DNA of 64,000 nucleotides from Salirhabdus euzebyi (GTDB lineage Bacteria > Bacillota > Bacilli > Bacillales > Alkalibacillaceae). The translations under genes were made by a program, and so were the position numbers. Position 1 is the first letter of the stretch. The number at the start of each line of letters is the position of its first letter. The stretch is from positions 103,667 to 167,666 of the forward strand of contig NZ_JACHGH010000008.1 of NCBI RefSeq assembly GCF_014207435.1, in the 5' to 3' direction. The notes beneath the pieces were generated by a model that had not been told where the DNA came from, did not search any database, and saw only the letters and a list, made by a program, of their open reading frames with translations. Of this stretch, positions 37,270 through 44,188 are shown one piece after another.

Positions 37270-37307
37270 ATAAAGGAGATACTAGGGTGTATAGGAGGGG
37301 TAGGCTG

Positions 37308-38123
37308 ATGAACTGGGGAGTTATTGGTACAGGAAATATGGGTAGTGTTTTAATCGATGCTTGGCTCACAAATGGTGTTATAGAGGAAGATGAGTTGTGG
37401 ATTCATAATCGTACTTTAACAAAAGCATTTGATATAAAGGAAAAGTATAAAGATGTAAATGTGTGCACCACTCCTGAAAAGGTTGTTCGAAATGCAGACA
37501 TTATTTTTGTTTGTGTTAAACCTTTACAAATTATGCCTTTGTTAAATGAACTTAAAAGTCACTTAAATGCAGACCAGTGTATCATTTCCATAACAAGCCC
37601 AATTTCAGTAACAGAGTTAGAGGGTGCTGTGCCGTGTCAAGTAGGAAGGATAATACCAAGTATTACGAATCGTGCAGGTCAAGGTGCTACACTATTAACC
37701 TTTAGTGAAAATATGGATAAAACAATGCGAGCCTATTTAAAGCAAAGCTGTAGACTTTTTTCTGTTCCCATTGAAATTGATGAGTCCATTACGAGGGTTT
37801 CCTCTGATATCGTTTCATGCGGTCCAGCATTTTTAAGCTACTTAATTCAAGCACTTATTCAAGCAGCAAATGATTATGCAGATTTAGATAAAGAAAAAGG
37901 AATGTTGTTTGCTGAGGAAATGATTGTCGGGTTTGGTAAATTAATTGAAGAAGGTCACTATACCTTAGCAACTTTACAAGAAAAGGTTACCGTAAAAGGT
38001 GGGGTAACTGGTGCAGGATTAAAGGTTTTTGATGAGGAATTAGGAAACATTTTTTATCATTTATTAGAGGCTACTCACGGAAAGTATTATGAGGATAGAG
38101 ATAAAGTCTCCAAGCAGTTATAA
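37308..38123 (+). CDS. comER: Late competence protein ComER (ProC-family oxidoreductase)
   Basis: 271 aa. Homologue of pyrroline-5-carboxylate reductase, encoded divergently from comEA as in B. subtilis, where it is linked to biofilm/sporulation timing. N-terminal Rossmann motif GVIGTGNMG (residues 4-12), 'FVCVKPLQ' NADP-site region and a helical C-terminal dimer domain with 'GPAFLSYLIQALIQAA'. ATG after GGAGGGGTAGGCTG; a GTG seven codons upstream is an alternative. Confidence 0.93.
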   Translation: MNWGVIGTGNMGSVLIDAWLTNGVIEEDELWIHNRTLTKAFDIKEKYKDVNVCTTPEKVVRNADIIFVCVKPLQIMPLLNELKSHLNADQCIISITSPISVTELEGAVPCQVGRIIPSITNRAGQGATLLTFSENMDKTMRAYLKQSCRLFSVPIEIDESITRVSSDIVSCGPAFLSYLIQALIQAANDYADLDKEKGMLFAEEMIVGFGKLIEEGHYTLATLQEKVTVKGGVTGAGLKVFDEELGNIFYHLLEATHGKYYEDRDKVSKQL

Positions 38124-38160
38124 TAAGTATATTCGACAAAAAATTTAATATTCCTTCGAA

Positions 38161-38199
38161 AATAAGAGAGGAAGCATGAAAAATGCTTCCTCTCTTTAT
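38161..38199. terminator. Bidirectional terminator between comER and yqeM
   Basis: AAGAGAGGAAGCAT / ATGCTTCCTCTCTT perfect 14-base stem, five-base loop, T-runs both sides. The yqeM stop codon overlaps one edge. Confidence 0.92.
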
Positions 38200-38933
38200 T
38201 TTTGACAAACAATAAAGATTCGATCAGTTCTTTCGGTTATTTCTTCTGAAAAGTCTCCATACATATTTAATATGGTAAAACCACAATCTTGCAATAATTT
38301 CTGATAAAAAGATATTGGAAAAGTACGTTGTAAGTGGGTTTCATCATAGCGATTATATGAACCATTATCATTTTGCACAAAGAAAGTTAATTCATGTTCA
38401 ACAGAAGATTCTTCTTCTCCCGGTTCACAAAACCATATATAGGAAACTTCATTTCTAACCTCTGCAAAAGTGTTTGAAGCTAGAAAGTCATTTACATATT
38501 TTTCAGAATGGACATCAAACAAGAAAAGTCCATTCTCACTCAATAGTTTATATACACCTAAGAATATTTCCCTTATTTCTTCAGGGTCTGTTACATAATT
38601 GATTACATCGCAGTAACTAATAGCTACATCATATTCATATGGATTTTGTAATCTTCTAAGATCTTGTTCAATCCAAGTAATGTCAAGATTTTTCTCCTGT
38701 GCTTTTTGGTGTGCAATTGCTAACATCTCTGACGAAAGATCAACACCAGTAACGGCAAAGTTTAATTCGGCAAGTCGTATGGCAATTTCACCTGTTCCAC
38801 AACCCAAATCAATCATCCCGCGTGAATTGGGCCTATATTGACTTATCATGTCTTTCGTAAAATTCACCCACTCATCGTATGGTGCACCTTCCATAAAAGC
38901 ATCATAAAAATGAGCAAACTTCTTATATGCCAT
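38196..38933 (-). CDS. yqeM: Class I SAM-dependent methyltransferase YqeM
   Basis: 245 aa. Motif I 'MIDLGCGTGEIAIRLAE' (about 41-57) and motif IV region 'YDVAISYCDVINYV' are clear; the substrate is unknown. Conserved in the yqeG-yqeM operon of ribosome assembly and metabolism genes. Eight bases downstream of rsfS; last gene of the operon before a strong terminator. Confidence 0.92.
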   Translation of the reverse strand: MAYKKFAHFYDAFMEGAPYDEWVNFTKDMISQYRPNSRGMIDLGCGTGEIAIRLAELNFAVTGVDLSSEMLAIAHQKAQEKNLDITWIEQDLRRLQNPYEYDVAISYCDVINYVTDPEEIREIFLGVYKLLSENGLFLFDVHSEKYVNDFLASNTFAEVRNEVSYIWFCEPGEEESSVEHELTFFVQNDNGSYNRYDETHLQRTFPISFYQKLLQDCGFTILNMYGDFSEEITERTDRIFIVCQK

Positions 38934-38940
38934 TTTTATT

Positions 38941-39306
38941 CTATCCCTCGGTAGCGATGCTTAGTTCTTCTTCTGATACACTATCAGCATCTCCCCATAG
39001 TCTTTCCAAGTTGTAATACTGTCTTTCATCCTTGTGGAAGATGTGACAAACGACATCATCTAAATCAACTAAAACCCATCTAGATTGCTCTAGACCCTCG
39101 ATTTTTTTAACTTCCAAACCACTTTCTTCTACCTTATCCTTTACTTCTCTCGCAATTGCTTCCACTTGACGCTCTGTATTACCATGACAAATAAGAAAAT
39201 AGTCCGCAATTAAGGAGACATTCTTCATATCAAGGGCAATTATATTTTCAGCTCTTTTATCGTCACAAGCTTTTACTGCTATTTTTAATAGTTCTTTACT
39301 ATCCAT
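38941..39306 (-). CDS. rsfS: Ribosomal silencing factor RsfS
   Basis: 121 aa. Binds L14 and blocks subunit joining in stationary phase. The family core 'YFLICHGNTERQVEAIAREV' (about 38-57) and 'EGLEQSRWVLVDLDDVVCHIF' region are present. Start at the ATG behind GGAGGGGTATAAA rather than the longer frame that would overlap yqeK. Confidence 0.96.
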   Translation of the reverse strand: MDSKELLKIAVKACDDKRAENIIALDMKNVSLIADYFLICHGNTERQVEAIAREVKDKVEESGLEVKKIEGLEQSRWVLVDLDDVVCHIFHKDERQYYNLERLWGDADSVSEEELSIATEG

Positions 39307-39320
39307 TTTATACCCCTCCA

Positions 39321-39890
39321 TTATTTTTTCTCCATCGTTACAAAATCATTATAAGCATGAAATGTATCTGGATATATTGGTTGCTTTTTACTCATTAAAA
39401 ATTGAATGGTGTTTTTTAAAGCCATATAACATCCTAAGTTTAGACTTTTCCAAGCAGCATCCCTTACTTCTTCCACACCAGGAAACTTTCTACCTGGTTC
39501 TATATAGTCGGCTAAAAAAACAATTTTTTCTGTCAAAGACATATTTTTACGGCCTGTTGTGTGAAACGTAATGGCATTTAATATTTCTTTGTCGGTTATA
39601 TTATATTCTAGCTTTACTATATAGGCTCCCACAGGACCGTGCCATAATTCATGGTGGTATTGTAGTAAGTCTTTTGAAAGACCGGTTTCTTTAAGAATCC
39701 AACGTTCTAATTCTTCTTTATCTCTGTATTTTGCATAATCATGAAAAGCTGCTGCAATTTCTACTTTTTCTTTTTCAGCTCCGTTCAGTTCAGAAAGCTT
39801 TACGGCTGTATCCACCACTCGCACTGTATGCTCATAACGTTCTTGTTTAAGATGTGGTTTAACCTTTGCTAAAGCCTCACTTCTTTCCAT
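39321..39890 (-). CDS. yqeK: HD-domain symmetrical Ap4A hydrolase (YqeK)
   Basis: 189 aa. YqeK-type HD hydrolases split diadenosine tetraphosphate into two ADP. HD metal-binding residues: 'RYEHTVRVVDTAV' (H), 'AAAFHDYAKY' (HD), 'HHELWHGPVGA' and 'LADYIEPGRKF'. ATG behind AGGATTTAT, overlapping nadD by 14 bases. Its place beside nadD links it to NAD/adenylate metabolism. Confidence 0.95.
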   Translation of the reverse strand: MERSEALAKVKPHLKQERYEHTVRVVDTAVKLSELNGAEKEKVEIAAAFHDYAKYRDKEELERWILKETGLSKDLLQYHHELWHGPVGAYIVKLEYNITDKEILNAITFHTTGRKNMSLTEKIVFLADYIEPGRKFPGVEEVRDAAWKSLNLGCYMALKNTIQFLMSKKQPIYPDTFHAYNDFVTMEKK

Positions 39891-40446
39891 ATAAATCCTG
39901 CTCCCTTATATATCTTCTAACTGAATCAGGTAACCAATATTTTGTTGTTATTTTTTCCCCAACTCTATCTCTTATCTGTGAAGAAGAGATGTCAACAAAC
40001 GGTATTGGCACCTCGATAACGTTAAAATCACTTTTCACTTTATAGCCGGTACGATTTACCCCAACAAATTGAACAAGCTGTACGAGTTCTTTAATTTGGT
40101 GCCATTTCGGTAAGTATTCCACCATATCTGCACCGATTATAAAATAAAAAGTATGCTTAGGATGCTTATCTTTTAACTGTTTAACTGTGTCTACTGTATA
40201 AGATATTCCTTTACGTTTAAGCTCGATTGGTTCAAGTTTAAAATGTTTATTTCCCTCAATTGCTCTCTTTACCATTTCTAAACGGTGCTCTCCATGAGTT
40301 GTAGAAGCTTCCTTATGAGGGGGAACATTCACTGGTATAAACCATACCTCATCTAATTGTAGTTTTTCACATACTTCTTCAGCCATAATTAAATGACCAA
40401 TATGAGGGGGATCAAACGTTCCTCCTAATAACCCAATTTTCTTCAT
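39877..40446 (-). CDS. nadD: Nicotinate-nucleotide adenylyltransferase NadD
   Basis: 189 aa. Makes deamido-NAD from NaMN and ATP. Nucleotidyltransferase motif GGTFDPPHIGH (residues 8-18) and C-terminal 'ISSSQIRDR' ATP-binding motif. ATG behind AAGGTAGATGAT. Operon member between yhbY and yqeK. Confidence 0.97.
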   Translation of the reverse strand: MKKIGLLGGTFDPPHIGHLIMAEEVCEKLQLDEVWFIPVNVPPHKEASTTHGEHRLEMVKRAIEGNKHFKLEPIELKRKGISYTVDTVKQLKDKHPKHTFYFIIGADMVEYLPKWHQIKELVQLVQFVGVNRTGYKVKSDFNVIEVPIPFVDISSSQIRDRVGEKITTKYWLPDSVRRYIREQDLYGKK

Positions 40447-40460
40447 ATCATCTACCTTTT

Positions 40461-40751
40461 CTATGGTAATACAATTTGTTTATTTTCTTTAGACTCTTTA
40501 TAAAGTACAATTGTGTGTCCGATTAATTGTACAAGTTCACTTTCTGCATTCGTCGCCAATCCGTTGGCTACTTCATCTTTATCTTCAAAACAATTCTGTA
40601 AAATACTAACTTTAATTAATTCCCTTTTTTCCAATGCTTCTTTCACTTGCTGAATTAAATTATCATTTACACCGGCTTTTCCAACTTGAAAAATAGGTTT
40701 TAAGTGATGTGCCTTTGAACGAAGATAACGTTTTTGTTTACCTGTTAACAA
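40461..40751 (-). CDS. yhbY: YhbY/CRM-domain ribosome assembly RNA-binding protein (YqeI)
   Basis: 96 aa. CRM-fold protein associated with pre-50S particles. Signature 'KQKRYLRSKAHHLKPIFQVGKAG' region (key residues LR, H, P, GK) at the N-terminus and 'LVQLIGHTIVLYK' end. TTG start behind AAGGGTGGTTCTTAA. The stop-start distance to aroE is one base. Confidence 0.95.
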   Translation of the reverse strand: MLTGKQKRYLRSKAHHLKPIFQVGKAGVNDNLIQQVKEALEKRELIKVSILQNCFEDKDEVANGLATNAESELVQLIGHTIVLYKESKENKQIVLP

Positions 40752-41600
40752 TTAAGAACCACCCTTCAATTTTTGTTCTAGTCTCGGATAAATAGATGAT
40801 GGATTAACATGTTTTCCTGACCAAAGTTCAAATGATAATGCAGCCTGATATAGAAGCATTCCATGTCCAAAATGAACATGCGCGCCTAACCTTTTAGCAT
40901 TGCTTAAAAACTGTGTTTCTAACGGATTGTAAATAATGTCACTTACGATTGTATTAGACTTTAGTTTTTGCAATTTTAAAGGCTCCATACTAATATGCGG
41001 AACCATTCCTATGTTCGTCGTTTGAATAATTAAATCATAAACGTGTATATTTGCTTCCGCTTCCTTCAACGATAAAATATCCGTCTTGACGTTATGATTT
41101 TTTATCATTTTTAGAATGTGGGCCCGCTCTACAGTTCGGTTACATATATCAACATGTAAAAAACCGGCATTGTTAATGGAGCGATATACGCCTCTAGCAG
41201 CACCACCTGCTCCTATAATTAATACTTTTTTTGACTTAATATCCTGTAATAAATGAGGGTAAGCGGATTGGAGTGAACGCCAGTATCCTTTACCATCAGT
41301 ATTATAGCCAAGCCACTTCCCCTCATTATTTACAACCGTATTAACTGCTCCAATCTTTTGTGCCTCTTCATCTATTTGATCAAGATATTCCATTACTTTT
41401 TCCTTATAAGGAATGGTCACATTAAAACCATCTACTCCCATCATTTTAAAAACTTCTAAGGAATGTTCCAGTTTCTCCTCTTTTATCTCAAAAGGCCTAT
41501 ATACTCCCTTTGTTTCGGTTAACTCGAAAAATTGTTCATGTATCCACGGAGATAACGAATGTTTGATAGGATTTCCGATTACACCTAACAATAACCCCAT
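40752..41600 (-). CDS. aroE: Shikimate dehydrogenase
   Basis: 282 aa. Reduces 3-dehydroshikimate with NADPH in aromatic amino acid synthesis. N-terminal 'NPIKHSLSPWIH' substrate motif, catalytic lysine in 'FNVTIPYKEKV' (about residues 61-71), Rossmann 'GAGGAARGVY' (about 130-139). ATG with GAGG eight bases upstream; two codons shorter than the longest frame. Confidence 0.96.
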   Translation of the reverse strand: MGLLLGVIGNPIKHSLSPWIHEQFFELTETKGVYRPFEIKEEKLEHSLEVFKMMGVDGFNVTIPYKEKVMEYLDQIDEEAQKIGAVNTVVNNEGKWLGYNTDGKGYWRSLQSAYPHLLQDIKSKKVLIIGAGGAARGVYRSINNAGFLHVDICNRTVERAHILKMIKNHNVKTDILSLKEAEANIHVYDLIIQTTNIGMVPHISMEPLKLQKLKSNTIVSDIIYNPLETQFLSNAKRLGAHVHFGHGMLLYQAALSFELWSGKHVNPSSIYPRLEQKLKGGS

Positions 41601-41617
41601 AATCATGCCCTCTCTCT

Positions 41618-42715
41618 TTAGATTAATGATTCACGAATAGAAACTCTTACACCTTCAGGTATATGTGCTCTGATTGTTATCCCGCCTTGCGTCACTGTAA
41701 CCCAGCCTAATCCAGAAAAAACAATATCTGTTTTATCTTTTATGTGAAAGGTATGTGCCTTTAAAGGAGGTAATTGCTGTAACGTTTCCTCACCAGGAGG
41801 GTTCAGTAATTCACCTAGATGATTTTTGTATAGTTCATCAGCTTTTTCTGTTTTCGTACGATGTATCATTAAATCATTAGAAAGATAACAAACAAATGAA
41901 GTTCTTTCCCCTTGCTCAAAATCCATCCTTGCTAACCCACCAAAAAATAATGTTTGTTGTTCATTTAATTGAAAGACTCTTGATTTTATTTCTTTTTTAG
42001 GTGTAATAACTTTAAGGTCCTCATCGGAAATGTAATGAGCCATTTGGTGGCGATTGATGACTCCGGGAGTATCGTACATAGAACTCCTCTCATCTAATGG
42101 GATATCTATAAAGCCTAATGTTGTCCCAGGGAAATACGAGGTCGTTATTGCTTCTGCTTCCCCAGTTGTTTTCTGAATTAAATAGTTAATGAAGGTTGAT
42201 TTTCCTACATTTGTGCATCCAACAACGTAGACGTCTTTTCTATTCCGAAGTCGATTAATTCCCTCCGAGGCTTCTTCCATTCCAATTCCCTTTTTAGCGG
42301 AAACTAAAAAAACGTCCTCTACTTTTAATCCTAGTTCCTTTGCTGCCCTTCTCATCCAAACCTTCACTTTATTTGGATTAGTTGACTTCGGTAGCAAATC
42401 AACCTTGTTTCCAACTAAAACGATAGGGTTGTTGCCCGTGAATCTAGGAAGTGAAGAAATAAAGCTACCGTTAAAATCAAATATATCAATTATTTTGACG
42501 ACTAATCCTTTTGAATGACTAATTTGGTCCAGCATTTTAATATAATCGTCATCAGTTAGAGAAACGTCATGAACTTCATTATAATGTTTGAGTCGATAAC
42601 ACCTTTTACATATAATGTCTTCTCTATCTAGAGAGGAAGGAGGTGCATAGCCTAATTCTTTTGGATCTTCGGTTTGTATAGATACACCGCAGCCCTGACA
42701 AGTTATTTTTTCCAT
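41618..42715 (-). CDS. yqeH: Circularly permuted ribosome-biogenesis GTPase YqeH
   Basis: 365 aa. Needed for 30S assembly. N-terminal zinc finger CxGC...CKRC (residues 5-39), then permuted GTPase motifs: G4 NKVDLLPKS (about 105) before G1 'GCTNVGKSTF' (about 170) and G3 'DTPG'. C-terminal RNA-binding domain. ATG just after the yqeG end with GGGAGG inside the yqeG coding end, implying coupling. Confidence 0.96.
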   Translation of the reverse strand: MEKITCQGCGVSIQTEDPKELGYAPPSSLDREDIICKRCYRLKHYNEVHDVSLTDDDYIKMLDQISHSKGLVVKIIDIFDFNGSFISSLPRFTGNNPIVLVGNKVDLLPKSTNPNKVKVWMRRAAKELGLKVEDVFLVSAKKGIGMEEASEGINRLRNRKDVYVVGCTNVGKSTFINYLIQKTTGEAEAITTSYFPGTTLGFIDIPLDERSSMYDTPGVINRHQMAHYISDEDLKVITPKKEIKSRVFQLNEQQTLFFGGLARMDFEQGERTSFVCYLSNDLMIHRTKTEKADELYKNHLGELLNPPGEETLQQLPPLKAHTFHIKDKTDIVFSGLGWVTVTQGGITIRAHIPEGVRVSIRESLI

Positions 42716-42718
42716 TTA

Positions 42719-43234
42719 TTAATCCTCCCAAGTAATTAAGCCTTTTTTTCTAAACCAATTAAGTAAAATCCGTTCTACTCTACGGTTAAAACGAGTAATA
42801 AATCCATCCGTTTTTACAACAGGTACGACTAGGATAGTATAAAAGTTAGAAGAATTACCACCTAAAACGTCGGTTAATAACTGATCCCCCACTACAACAA
42901 TGTGTTGTTTATCTATTCCCATTTCTAGTTGCGCTTTTTTAAAGGCTTTAGAAAGTGGTTTTCTCGCTTTAGAAATAAAAGGTATTTCCAATGGGGTTGA
43001 AAAATGTCGAACTCTTTCATCGTTATTATTTGATATTACAGTTACACTAATACCATTATCCTTCATCAATTTAAACCATTCTATTATTTCAGGAGTAGCA
43101 TCCCTTTGATTCCAAGCTACTAATGTATTATCTAAATCTGTAATGACCCCACGGATTCCTTTCGCTTTAAGTTTCGCTGGAGTAATTTCAAACACCGTTT
43201 TCACATGTTCGTTTGGTAAGAATCTTTTTAACAA
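42719..43234 (-). CDS. yqeG: HAD-superfamily phosphatase YqeG
   Basis: 171 aa, HAD family IIIA. Catalytic motif I 'DLDNTLVAW' (about 35-43), motif II 'VISNN', motif III 'KARKP' and 'VVGDQLLTDVLGGN'. Substrate unknown; yeast relatives hydrolyse phosphatidylglycerophosphate. TTG start with AGAGGTGAACATT upstream yields the conserved MLKRFLPNE; the longest frame starts at a GTG inside that ribosome-binding site. First gene of the yqeG-yqeM operon. Confidence 0.93.
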   Translation of the reverse strand: MLKRFLPNEHVKTVFEITPAKLKAKGIRGVITDLDNTLVAWNQRDATPEIIEWFKLMKDNGISVTVISNNNDERVRHFSTPLEIPFISKARKPLSKAFKKAQLEMGIDKQHIVVVGDQLLTDVLGGNSSNFYTILVVPVVKTDGFITRFNRRVERILLNWFRKKGLITWED

Positions 43235-43285
43235 AATGTTCACCTCTATTTATATGTATCTTTCTTTCGTTGTTCTCCTTTAAAC

Positions 43286-43315
43286 ATCATATACCAATTT
43301 ACACTTTACTTTCAA
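43286..43315 (-). promoter_or_regulatory. Probable SigA promoter of the yqeG operon
   Basis: Minus strand TTGAAA (43310-43315), 18-base spacer, TATGAT (43286-43291). Confidence 0.6.
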
Positions 43316-43411
43316 AAAAATATAGGCTTTCTATGGTTAAACTGCTATTTTTATGCAATTAATTTGAAAATAGAACGAAAAAACGTTCGACAAATTCATA
43401 CAAATTCCGAT

Positions 43412-43521
43412 TGTGGATAACTTTATTCACACTATCAACAAGAAAAACCCTAAATAAATACTATGTTTTTTAATGACTTATACGATTAACACACAACTTA
43501 TGCACAAGTCTATGTGGATAG
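43412..43521. promoter_or_regulatory. DnaA-box cluster upstream of sda
   Basis: Four DnaA boxes in 110 bases: TGTGGATAA at 43412-43420 (perfect, minus orientation), TTATTCACA at 43423-43431, TTATGCACA at 43498-43506 and TGTGGATAG at 43513-43521 (each one mismatch from TTATCCACA). The B. subtilis sda promoter is activated by DnaA through such boxes. Confidence 0.85.
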
Positions 43522-43529
43522 TCGCAATA

Positions 43530-43558
43530 TTGTGTAATGTTTTTTTTCGTGATAGAGT
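43530..43558 (+). promoter_or_regulatory. Candidate sda promoter
   Basis: TTGTGT (43530-43535), 17 bases, TAGAGT (43553-43558). Weak match to SigA, nine bases after the last DnaA box, as expected for an activator-dependent promoter. Confidence 0.4.
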
Positions 43559-43575
43559 TAATTTATTAGAAAAAC

Positions 43576-43714
43576 TTAGGTTTCTCCAAAGCCTATAGGT
43601 ACAGGCTACTACCAAGCTACATTCATCTTTCTTCCTAAATTTTGATGTCAACTTTCAACATTTGGAAATGGCAAGCATGTTGAAGGTTAGGAAGAGAAAA
43701 AGGCAAGGAAAACC
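43576..43714 (+). ncRNA. Structured sda leader, apparent three-way junction
   Basis: By eye: closing helix GGTTTCTCC (43579-43587) with GGAAAACC (43707-43714, one bulge); hairpin AGCCT/AGGCT (43590-43607); long arm CTTCCTAA (43631-43638) with TTAGGAAG (43687-43694), continued by CTTTCAACAT (43652-43661) with ATGTTGAAGG (43677-43686). One U-G pair favours the plus strand. TTAGG at 43576-43580 could instead pair with CCTAA at 43634-43638, giving two exclusive states. I recognise no known riboswitch class. Confidence 0.5.
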
Positions 43715-43771
43715 CTAGCCTATCTGATAACCTCATGTTTACTCAAGAGCCAGTTATAAAGAGTTTTTTAC

Positions 43772-43800
43772 AGGAGGTGAACAGCCGTCTTCAAGATGGC
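43772..43800 (+). promoter_or_regulatory. sda ribosome-binding site with intervening hairpin
   Basis: AGGAGGTGA (43772-43780) lies 27 bases before the conserved Sda start. Between them GCCGTC / GATGGC can form a hairpin (43784-43800) that would bring the effective spacing to about ten bases and hide an upstream in-frame ATG at 43796. Confidence 0.5.
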
Positions 43801-43807
43801 GCTCACA

Positions 43808-43948
43808 ATGGAACATTTATCGGACGAGCTATTAATTGAGTCATACCATAAGGCCTGTGAATTATCACTTAGTAGAGATTTTATCCAACTAATAGAGGAT
43901 GAAATGAAACGTAGATCCCTTTCACACAAGATAAAAAAAAGCAGTTAA
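43808..43948 (+). CDS. sda: Sporulation inhibitor Sda (DNA-replication checkpoint)
   Basis: 46 aa. Helical hairpin that binds and inhibits the sporulation kinase KinA when replication is blocked. [34 protein letters not shown] matches B. subtilis Sda (46 aa) from its first residue, so I start at 43808; an in-frame ATG at 43796 would add MALT. Too short for routine ORF calling. DnaA boxes, a structured leader and a terminator frame it as its own transcription unit, with yqeG divergent as in B. subtilis. Confidence 0.93.
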   Translation: MEHLSDELLIESYHKACELSLSRDFIQLIEDEMKRRSLSHKIKKSS

Positions 43949-43977
43949 ATAAATTAATACTTTCTCTTATATAATAT

Positions 43978-44014
43978 CCTTATTGCATATACTAATATGT
44001 GATAGGGTTTTTTT
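43978..44014 (+). terminator. Terminator of sda
   Basis: CCTTATTGCATAT / ATATGTGATAGGG, 13-base stem with two wobble pairs and a four-base loop, followed by seven T. Confidence 0.85.
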
Positions 44015-44101
44015 GTTTCCACATTAATAAATATAGAAATTATTAAAAATATATTAAATAGGAAGAAAGTGAATTATTCTTTTTTGACCAAGAGATAACA
44101 G

Positions 44102-44131
44102 TTGATATCAAGTTCCTTTATTGGCTAAAAT
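44102..44131 (+). promoter_or_regulatory. Probable SigA promoter of the mrp operon
   Basis: TTGATA (44102-44107), 18-base spacer, TAAAAT (44126-44131), about 57 bases upstream of mrpA. Confidence 0.6.
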
Positions 44132-44188
44132 GAAAGGGATTTGAAATAGACTCGCCATATAAAAAAATTTTCAGGAGGATTATGTTAC

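Noticed and set aside
43373-43389. LexA/SOS-box-like inverted repeat GAAC...GTTCG
   Set aside because: Half-sites are eight bases apart; the Bacillus LexA site needs a four-base spacer.
43777-43839. 20-codon ORF from a GTG overlapping the sda ribosome-binding site
   Set aside because: The GTG is part of the Shine-Dalgarno itself, so it cannot be served by it; no other signal precedes it.
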